Below, one piece after another: positions 1 to 5,087 of a stretch of DNA of 6,450 bases. Position 1 is the stretch's first letter. Every line of letters starts with the position of its first letter. A model generated the notes under the pieces. That model made no database searches. It worked only from the letters and a program-made list of their open reading frames with translations, and had not been told where the DNA came from. Both the position numbers and the translations under genes were made by a program. Source of the stretch: an uncultured Bacilli bacterium (GTDB lineage: Bacteria > Bacillota_I > Bacilli_A > RF39 > UBA660); contig CALVWH010000149.1 of NCBI GenBank assembly GCA_944364705.1, forward strand, positions 1-6,450, in the 5' to 3' direction.

Positions 1-262
1 TTAGACGAAGTTCTGCACCTTCGGCATCCAAAAATGGCTCTGCCATGTTAAAGGATTTCCCCATAACGTTGGCACACTGAAAAGCCAATTTATCCATAAA
101 GTTGTCATCAATCGGACTATTTTCTACACGATATTGTCCTTTCGATAAAGTTTTTAACCATAGTTGTCCGCCATTACTATACGAAATATCTGTGACATCT
201 TCGTTTTCTAAATATGGTTTTAAGGCACCAAAGTCAATTTGGGAAAACATTCCATCGTTCAT
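1..262 (-). CDS. CpaF/VirB11-type secretion ATPase, N-terminal fragment (3' end outside window)
   Basis: CpaF (TadA) is the cytoplasmic hexameric ATPase that powers Tad pilus assembly. Only the first 87 residues are visible, before the Walker A region, so no catalytic motif can be checked. The visible part has the N-terminal domain pattern of the family. FGALKPYLENEDVTDISYSN (11-30) corresponds to the usual leucine-rich helix followed by Asp-x-x-Ile-(S/T)-(E/D)-Ile and the Asn of the strand. A strand with LWLK and a YRVE stretch follow. Then comes a helix, FMDKLAFQCANVMGKSF (55-71), and a P-F-L-D-A-E-G-A-E-L-R-L segment (76-87) that matches the P-x-x-D-A-x-L-x-x-G-x-R-x of CpaF/VirB11 proteins, though less canonical. 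The gene starts four bases after the cpaB stop codon ends, in the expected cpaB-then-ATPase neighbourhood. Alternatives are a PilB/GspE-type ATPase, but those normally have a longer N-terminal domain. Confidence 0.72.
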   Translation of the reverse strand, partial: MNDGMFSQIDFGALKPYLENEDVTDISYSNGGQLWLKTLSKGQYRVENSPIDDNFMDKLAFQCANVMGKSFNMAEPFLDAEGAELRL

Positions 263-265
263 AAA

Positions 266-1114
266 TTATCCTTGATTCCCATTATTTTGATTTTGAGCAT
301 TTTCTGCTTCTTCTTCTGCTGCTTGTGCTTCGTCTTCAATCATTTGTAAATCATCATTAGCAACCGATTGTGAATTAATGAAGTCTCTTAAAGTTTGTGA
401 ACTTACTACTTTCTCGTCTTCTCCAGCCGTAACGGTTTGTCCTCTAGGTACTGGGAATAATTCAATGCTGCTTTCTGTTAAATAGCTAGCTTTCTTTAAT
501 AAGAACCATAATTCATCATTAAGTCCAAACATTAAATATGCTGGTGTTCTATTTTCTTCGGAATTTTCAAATACAGAATTTCCAGAACTATCTTTTACTC
601 CTAAAACTTTAATGTTAGTAATTAATTTTCCAACCATAATTTTTCCATCGCTATTAAGTGCTTTCATGTAAATATCAATATAAGAACTTGGAGTAATAGA
701 ATTTGCATATGTTGATTCCATAGTTACTGGGAACATATACATTTTTTCTCCTTTTTTCAATCCAGCAAAAGTTGCATCTGGTAATTCTTCTTCAGAAACA
801 ACGGTTTCATCATAGAACATACTTCCTTCTGGAATTACGGTATTGATGTTACTATACTTTCCAATAATTTCACTACTATTTCGAATAACATTTCCTCTAA
901 CCGCAACACTGGCAACATCAATGTATTCAATCATGTCATCGGTAATTTTCGTTCTTGGTTGAATGGTTTGTGCAGCAACTGGAATATTTTTTATTGGATC
1001 CGTTGCACGATTAATTTGTATAACATACCCAACAAACAAAATAACAACGACTAAAATAATTCCAATAATAGTTACTGTATTTTTGTTTTTTAAAAATCTT
1101 TTTAATCCTATCAT
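266..1114 (-). CDS. cpaB: CpaB/RcpC-like Tad pilus assembly protein (SAF domain)
   Basis: In Tad/Flp systems CpaB (RcpC) is a membrane-anchored protein on the outer face of the inner membrane, needed for pilus assembly and associated with the secretin in diderms. This 282-residue protein has the expected order. A basic N-terminus and one membrane helix lie at about 13-33. A SAF domain follows at about 43-106, with the typical opening IPVAAQTIQPRTKIT, a DMIEYIDV stretch and a closing IPEGSMFYDETVV. An RcpC-type region (about 118-225) contains GEKMYMFPV, SITPSSYIDIYMKA and SIELFPVPRG. Length is normal for the family. The last 50 residues form a Glu/Ala-rich tail (for example EAQAAEEEAEN at 262-272) ending in an Asn/Gln/Gly run, which looks disordered or coiled. 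The protein has no cysteine, unlike its giant neighbour. Its stop codon overlaps the ribosome site of the following ATPase gene, suggesting translational coupling. Assignment to the CpaB family is from pattern recognition; the exact partner in a host without a visible secretin is unknown. Confidence 0.85.
   Translation of the reverse strand: MIGLKRFLKNKNTVTIIGIILVVVILFVGYVIQINRATDPIKNIPVAAQTIQPRTKITDDMIEYIDVASVAVRGNVIRNSSEIIGKYSNINTVIPEGSMFYDETVVSEEELPDATFAGLKKGEKMYMFPVTMESTYANSITPSSYIDIYMKALNSDGKIMVGKLITNIKVLGVKDSSGNSVFENSEENRTPAYLMFGLNDELWFLLKKASYLTESSIELFPVPRGQTVTAGEDEKVVSSQTLRDFINSQSVANDDLQMIEDEAQAAEEEAENAQNQNNGNQG
268..273 (-). promoter_or_regulatory. Ribosome binding site of the ATPase gene, overlapping the cpaB stop
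   Basis: The minus strand reads AAGGAT, five bases before the ATG at 262. It overlaps the TAA stop of the cpaB-like gene. This tight overlap favours translational coupling and supports 262 over the in-frame Met four codons downstream, which has only a weak GATGG upstream. Confidence 0.65.
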
Positions 1115-1122
1115 TTTCTTTT

Positions 1123-1129
1123 CCCTTCT
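1123..1129 (-). promoter_or_regulatory. Ribosome binding site of the cpaB-like gene
   Basis: The minus strand reads AGAAGGG, eight bases before the ATG at 1114, within the 22-base gap after the preceding TAA. It supports that ATG as the start. Confidence 0.7.
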
Positions 1130-1136
1130 ATTCTAT

Positions 1137-1550
1137 TTATACTTTTTTCTCGATTATAAGGTCAATGGTATTGACTACGTTATAATCAACGGTTTCTCCA
1201 CTTCCATTGGATGCTAGAGAAGTGGTACTTTTTGTCGATACTCGCATACTAACTTTTGGAGGAATTTCGTTGATGTCCATGAATTCAATTTTGTAGGTGT
1301 TTGCTAAAACAGCATTTGCAGCAAATCTTCTTGTGAAGTTTTCTACAAATTTTTCTTTATCCATTTTAATAACACCAAGTTCTCCTTGCATTTGTTCGTC
1401 TACAGCATCATACATAGCAGCTTGTGCTGCTTCTCTTAACAAGGTGTAGTTATGTTCTTCGGTGTTTGTTATATTTTGGAAGAAGAATATAAATAATATT
1501 CCCATAACTCCAAGAATGATAATGTATACACCCCACATTGATTCTTTCAT
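1137..1550 (-). CDS. Small single-pass membrane protein, pseudopilin-like (possibly DUF5411 family)
   Basis: This 137-residue protein has a short N-terminus (MKESMWG), one hydrophobic helix at about 8-25, a helical charged stretch (about 30-80) and a C-terminal part with beta-like strands (KVSMRVSTKST at 99-109 and the final VNTIDLIIEKK). That outline, a membrane helix running into an amphipathic helix and then strands, matches minor pilins or TadE/TadF-like pseudopilins. Position in a Tad-like operon points the same way. However, there is no classical prepilin peptidase site with Glu five residues after the Gly: after Gly7 the sequence is VYIII. From memory the N-terminus and the IPPKVSMRVSTKS stretch resemble DUF5411 proteins of uncultured Firmicutes; a Pfam search would decide. 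The ATG at 1550 is supported by AAAGGAG. The gene lies between the giant Cys-rich gene and the cpaB-like gene, so a role as membrane scaffold or minor subunit of the same machine is plausible. Confidence 0.8.
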   Translation of the reverse strand: MKESMWGVYIIILGVMGILFIFFFQNITNTEEHNYTLLREAAQAAMYDAVDEQMQGELGVIKMDKEKFVENFTRRFAANAVLANTYKIEFMDINEIPPKVSMRVSTKSTTSLASNGSGETVDYNVVNTIDLIIEKKV

Positions 1551-1557
1551 CTATATT

Positions 1558-1564
1558 CTCCTTT
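1558..1564 (-). promoter_or_regulatory. Ribosome binding site of the small membrane protein gene
   Basis: The minus strand reads AAAGGAG, seven bases before the ATG at 1550 and just after the TAG stop of the giant gene. It is a near-consensus Shine-Dalgarno and supports independent initiation on the shared transcript. Confidence 0.8.
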
Positions 1565-1565
1565 C

Positions 1566-4500
1566 CTAACAATCTTTATGAAACATAGAACCACAGTTCT
1601 GTGAACTTGTTAAATTTTGATTAAAATATGTTTGGCTATTATTGTTTCCATAATATCCATTTTTACGATTATCGCTTTTAATTTTTGATTGATCTTCTGG
1701 TGTCAAGGTAATGCTTACCTCTGGTTTCTGATCACTTCCATAAACTTCAGATTGTGTTTTTGATAAATATTTTAATTGTGTATATCTTGACCAGTTACTA
1801 TTAGAATCTAATTCTCTTACAACCGTACTAAGCGTATTATTTGCACTTGTTGATGTACTTAAGAAAGGATTAACTCCTAAAGTAATTGGTCTTACTAAAA
1901 TTTGCTGTCCATTACAGAATTTTTGTTCACAATAATTTCTTGCTTCTGCAGTACTGTCTCCAAAAAATTTTGTTCGTTCATAAACACATACGGTTATATT
2001 AATATTTTGATTTGGTTTTGGACAATAATAAGAGTTTCCACAATCTAAGCAGTAATCACAATAATTTTTGATTACGTTATCCAAAGATCCATAAGATTCT
2101 AACATTTCATTAGTAATGACTGCTCCAGGATGATAGGTTGAATTCTTCGGACAGATGAGACATCCAGCATCAATTTCACAATATTGTTTTGCTTCGGTTT
2201 CTGATTTTCCTTTCGCCATCTCTCGATCTATACAATTTGGATCTAATGCAATATTTTCATACCCATCGGCCATCACAGCATCTCCGTAAAGATCTTTATA
2301 AAGATCTAAACTACAATACATTGGCTCATCTCCAGTATTACATAACTCTTCGGTGCAAGATTCCTCACTTCCACCGTTTTGAAGACAAGATCCTAAATTA
2401 ATTTTTTCTCCATCTTCTAAATAGCAGAAATAACAGTTTTCAATATTACAAGCTTCAATCGCATCCTCTAAGCTTTGTCCTTGACGATACTTGTTAACTA
2501 CACAGTTTGTAATATTAATGGATGGATCTTTTTCACAATAATATGTTTGACCACAAGGTGGATCACATGGACAAATTTTTGCGGTACAAGATTCTACCGT
2601 TCCACCTTCTTTAATACAAGCTGTGATATCTCTTTGTTCCCCAGTTTCTGTTACACAGTAAAATGGGGAAGATGGACATAACTCTTCGGTACAAGATTCT
2701 TTTGTACCTCCACTATTTATACAAGAAGTCAAATCTTTTTTCTCTCCAGTTACCGTATAACAATAATCTTTATCATCATCGGAACAAAGTTGTTTATATT
2801 TTTCTTCTTGCATACATGCATCGTAAGCTTCTTTGATATCGGTATATAAACTATTTAAAGATAATTTATTATTTAAATCTTCAAAAGTTAAAGCTCCTCT
2901 TTGTTTTTCAATCATTTTTTCGCCTACGCAATCATCCATTGGAACATCTTTTGCATTATCATAGCTAGAGCAGTAGCAATAATTTTTAATTACATTTTTT
3001 ACTTGTTCTCCATATTCTGAGCTTAACGTTCCGTTTGGACAATATTTATCAAGAACATCCGCACTATTTCCTAAACAACAAATATCAATCGTTTGATTTG
3101 TTGTTGGATCAAAACATTGACTACATGATCTTGGCTCGGTGGCATAAGAACATGTATAATCATTAAAGTTTTTCGAATCTTCTTCTTGTGTTTTTCCATT
3201 ACTTACAAATTTACTATTGACTCCTAGTTCTTGTGCAATAATAGAAATTGTTCCTACGCTTTCTCCTTTAGAACTAATCGCAATCTTTCCTACATCGTCT
3301 TTTGATCCTTTTTTCTCATATTTTCCTGTTGATTTATTATAAGTACTATAAGTTTTTTCTGGATCAAGAGCATATGTTTTTTCAACCGTCATGACAACTT
3401 TTCGATTTTTAACTGCATCTACGGTTGCTGCTACCGCATCGCATCCTTCACATGTTTTATTCGTTGAAGTTACTTTTAAACTATTTTCATCTTTTGATAT
3501 TTCGTAATCTCCACTTTGATATTCTAATCGCATATCTGATTTGAAAGAATTCGCAAACGTTGTATCCATATTTACACTAGAAGCACATTTTGATAAATTT
3601 CCACCGTTTCCATCAACTAAATATTGACAAACTCTTTTTCCAATAACTTTTAATTGATAATCTTCGGTTTTATCGTTTGGCCAAATTAAATAGTTATCAA
3701 GTCTTCCACTTGGATCTAATTTTATTTTGGTTTCATATTGTTTTGGATAAATAATTTGTACGCTATCTTTGCAATACATTTTACAGAAGTTTTGCTCACT
3801 ACCCATAGAATCACTAAATGCTTGATTATAAGTTCCTATGGATTGATATTGATATTTTTGACGAGTTGTTTTATTTACACAGGTTCCTTTTTTATAAGTT
3901 TCTGCAAGAGTTACTTTGTTATTTGTTTCATCAGCAGAACAAGCAGGTGTTTGATATGAAACTGAGTAATCGTAACAATCTGGTTCGTTACAATAATCGG
4001 ATACTTGTCCAATCCATAACCAGTTCATTCCCCAAGCTTGTTGATCGGAAACTTTTCCTCCATTTAGTTTTGGTGCTAAAGCACTAAAATCATCAATATG
4101 TCCGTTTCCACTAGATTGATAACAAGATTGACTAATGGAATCTCCACTAGCTTTTAATAGATTAAAACGAATGGTTGATTTGTTTCCAAATTTTTCATTT
4201 TTATCTAATCGATAGGTAATATCGCTTGATGGAGTAACCATAAAGTTGGTCCAGTTATCACAATATCCAGAGTTTGAAGCACCACTTTCGTTATGTGTTG
4301 ATAAGAAATAAGCAATTTCGGTTACGGTTCCAAGCATATCTACTGGTTGTGAAGAAGAACCATAGGTTTGATAACGAATTCCAATCATTGGTTCAATGAT
4401 TAAGAAGTATTCTTGAGAAGTATCGCTACAATCTGGAAGTTCTTTTAAATCATAATTTAAACCATGAATATAATACGTTTTCTTTCCACTTGTAACTTTT

Positions 4501-5072
4501 ACTTGTTTATTACTTGTGATATATTCCCGAATTTTATCTGGATTGTTTCGCATTGCTTTAAACAAGTTGCTTGCTTCAGTGAAATCGTCTTCATAGTTTG
4601 CTCCTCCACCAGTTCCTGATTTTAACCATTTGGTTCCTTTTGAAGAAACAATATGTGATTTAAATGCAGATGAACTAGCTCTTACTGTTCTCCATGTTTG
4701 ATTTCCTTGTTTCTCGATGGCTTCTAATCTAGATCCATGGTAATTTCTACTCGTTGGATTGGCTAATTTTACAGCAATGTTCCATTTTCCACGACCATCT
4801 CTTGTCCATCCTTTTCCATTGTTGTAGTAATCTCTACTCGTTAAGACTTTGTAATTATCTTTGGTTCCTTGAACTAAAGATACCCGAAGTCCAAACGTAT
4901 CGTATAAATTACATCCAGTATCACATCCTCCAGCAATTCCGTTAGAAGCGTTCCCGGTTCCTACGTTTGCAAATCCTCCTCCTGCTGAGGACCATTCACT
5001 TGCTGCATGAACACCGGGAATAAATACGATGCATAAAAATATACTAAGTAAAACTTTTCTTACCTTTCCCAT
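1566..5072 (-). CDS. Giant secreted cysteine-rich repeat protein of a Tad-like operon
   Basis: I recognise no named family. Starting at ATG 5072 (1168 residues; a GTG at 5081 would add three), the protein opens with a classical signal peptide: GKVRK basic region, hydrophobic core, and predicted cleavage after VHA at residue 23. Residues 24 to about 640 form a large, cysteine-poor region (15 Cys) with Gly/Asn/Ser/Tyr-rich beta-like sequence and short landmarks such as FGLRVSLV (60-67) and a FLIIEPMIGIRY stretch (223-234). Residues 641-1053 carry 41 Cys: a CxxC/CC-containing segment, two copies of a CP...NVIKNYC module (678-701 and 974-1008), and six tandem four-Cys repeats (771-1053). The last 115 residues are polar, Asn/Ser/Thr-rich, with Cys only at 1160 and at the final residue. 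The mature chain has 58 Cys, an even number, suggesting extensive disulfide bonding outside the cell. There is no lipobox, LPXTG signal or C-terminal membrane helix, so it is either released or held by partners. An adhesin, tip or sheath of the Tad-like machine is the favoured but unproven role. Confidence 0.85.
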   Translation of the reverse strand: MGKVRKVLLSIFLCIVFIPGVHAASEWSSAGGGFANVGTGNASNGIAGGCDTGCNLYDTFGLRVSLVQGTKDNYKVLTSRDYYNNGKGWTRDGRGKWNIAVKLANPTSRNYHGSRLEAIEKQGNQTWRTVRASSSAFKSHIVSSKGTKWLKSGTGGGANYEDDFTEASNLFKAMRNNPDKIREYITSNKQVKVTSGKKTYYIHGLNYDLKELPDCSDTSQEYFLIIEPMIGIRYQTYGSSSQPVDMLGTVTEIAYFLSTHNESGASNSGYCDNWTNFMVTPSSDITYRLDKNEKFGNKSTIRFNLLKASGDSISQSCYQSSGNGHIDDFSALAPKLNGGKVSDQQAWGMNWLWIGQVSDYCNEPDCYDYSVSYQTPACSADETNNKVTLAETYKKGTCVNKTTRQKYQYQSIGTYNQAFSDSMGSEQNFCKMYCKDSVQIIYPKQYETKIKLDPSGRLDNYLIWPNDKTEDYQLKVIGKRVCQYLVDGNGGNLSKCASSVNMDTTFANSFKSDMRLEYQSGDYEISKDENSLKVTSTNKTCEGCDAVAATVDAVKNRKVVMTVEKTYALDPEKTYSTYNKSTGKYEKKGSKDDVGKIAISSKGESVGTISIIAQELGVNSKFVSNGKTQEEDSKNFNDYTCSYATEPRSCSQCFDPTTNQTIDICCLGNSADVLDKYCPNGTLSSEYGEQVKNVIKNYCYCSSYDNAKDVPMDDCVGEKMIEKQRGALTFEDLNNKLSLNSLYTDIKEAYDACMQEEKYKQLCSDDDKDYCYTVTGEKKDLTSCINSGGTKESCTEELCPSSPFYCVTETGEQRDITACIKEGGTVESCTAKICPCDPPCGQTYYCEKDPSINITNCVVNKYRQGQSLEDAIEACNIENCYFCYLEDGEKINLGSCLQNGGSEESCTEELCNTGDEPMYCSLDLYKDLYGDAVMADGYENIALDPNCIDREMAKGKSETEAKQYCEIDAGCLICPKNSTYHPGAVITNEMLESYGSLDNVIKNYCDYCLDCGNSYYCPKPNQNINITVCVYERTKFFGDSTAEARNYCEQKFCNGQQILVRPITLGVNPFLSTSTSANNTLSTVVRELDSNSNWSRYTQLKYLSKTQSEVYGSDQKPEVSITLTPEDQSKIKSDNRKNGYYGNNNSQTYFNQNLTSSQNCGSMFHKDC
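2049..2153 (-). repeat. CP...NVIKNYC module, copy 2, inserted within the four-Cys array
   Basis: Residues 974-1008 begin CPKNST, contain SYG, and end NVIKNYCDYC. This copy separates the fifth and sixth four-Cys repeats, which explains the long gap between them. It is about 11 residues longer than copy 1, with the extra sequence between the CP and the YG. Confidence 0.7.
2340..2363. repeat. Direct DNA repeat, copy in four-Cys repeat R4
   Basis: This 24-base stretch matches 2676-2699 (repeat R1) at 23 of 24 bases. It encodes the conserved ESCTEELC end of the short repeat type. The near-identity at DNA level, including third positions, indicates recent duplication or gene conversion between repeats R1 and R4, while R2, lying between them, is more diverged. 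Confidence 0.75.
2676..2699. repeat. Direct DNA repeat, copy in four-Cys repeat R1
   Basis: Partner of 2340-2363, differing at one base. It encodes ESCTEELC at the end of repeat R1. Recombination between the two copies would delete 336 bases, exactly 112 codons, and keep the reading frame. Confidence 0.75.
2970..3041 (-). repeat. CP...NVIKNYC module, copy 1
   Basis: Residues 678-701 begin CPNGT, contain a YG and end NVIKNYCYC. The same landmarks recur about 300 residues later at 2049-2153. The seven codons of NVIKNYC match the second copy at 18 of 21 bases, with the differences at synonymous third positions. This copy lies just before the four-Cys array. Confidence 0.7.
5004..5072 (-). other. 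Signal peptide coding region of the giant Cys-rich protein
   Basis: The first 23 residues have three basic residues in MGKVRK, a hydrophobic core of about 12 residues (VLLSIFLCIVFI), a helix-breaking PG, and VHA before the predicted signal peptidase I cut, leaving ASEW as the mature N-terminus. The Cys within the core is not in a lipobox context: no small residue pair precedes it at the end of the core. Confidence 0.85.
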
Positions 5073-5077
5073 ACGCA

Positions 5078-5085
5078 CCACCTCT
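5078..5085 (-). promoter_or_regulatory. Ribosome binding site deciding the start of the giant Cys-rich gene
   Basis: On the minus strand this reads AGAGGTGG, five bases before an ATG at 5072. The longest open frame would start at a GTG at 5081, but that GTG lies inside this Shine-Dalgarno itself and has no ribosome site of its own. The ATG is therefore preferred, and it also yields a cleaner signal peptide (Met-Gly-Lys-Val-Arg-Lys then hydrophobic core). Confidence 0.75.
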
Positions 5086-5087
5086 TT

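Larger units (their letters stand above)
1914..2762 (-). repeat. Six tandem four-cysteine repeats within the giant protein
   Basis: Numbering from the ATG at 5072, the repeat cysteines are: R1 771/784/794/799, R2 806/819/829/834, R3 846/857/875/880, R4 883/896/906/911, R5 920/947/965/971, R6 1017/1029/1048/1053. Spacings are C-12-C-9-C-4-C in R1, R2 and R4. They are C-10-C-17-C-4-C in R3, C-26-C-17-C-5-C in R5 and C-11-C-18-C-4-C in R6. Each unit opens with an aromatic or Met-Tyr residue before the first Cys (YC, FC) and has I/L-x-x-C-(I/V/L) at the second. The short type carries GE near the start and GG-x-x-E-S-C-T before the third Cys. The long type carries G-x-S-x-x-x-A-x-x-x-C there. The repeated spacing shows descent by duplication; no named repeat family is claimed. 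Confidence 0.85.

Noticed and set aside
1115..1136. TATAAAT-like hexamer suggesting an internal promoter before cpaB
   Set aside because: It lies at the end of the preceding gene in AT-rich sequence with no convincing -35 element at the right distance; chance is the simpler explanation.
963..1217. Plus-strand open frame of 84 codons with hydrophobic translation
   Set aside because: It is antisense to the cpaB-like start and small membrane gene; its hydrophobicity mirrors the complementary membrane-helix codons, and it has no ribosome site.
2189..2681. Plus-strand open frames opposite the Cys-repeat array
   Set aside because: They are shadows of the repeat-coding sequence, arising from its codon bias; no initiation signal or recognisable product.
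1914..2762. Zinc-finger or CRISPR-like interpretation of the regular Cys repeats
   Set aside because: The protein has a signal peptide, so the Cys are probably disulfide-bonded outside the cell; the repeats are coding and diverged, not identical DNA units with unique spacers.
3738..4087. Two overlapping plus-strand open frames
   Set aside because: They are antisense to the giant protein, biased in composition like reverse complements of Tyr/Lys/Asn-rich coding sequence, and have no domain pattern or ribosome site.
4754..4945. Plus-strand open frame of 63 codons
   Set aside because: Antisense to the N-terminal part of the giant protein, with no ribosome site and no recognisable product.
5004..5072. 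Lipoprotein signal, because of a Cys in the leader
   Set aside because: The Cys is in the middle of the hydrophobic core without a lipobox, and a good signal peptidase I site follows.
1566..5072. LPXTG-type sortase anchoring of the giant protein
   Set aside because: No LPXTG-like motif, hydrophobic segment or basic tail is present at the C-terminus.
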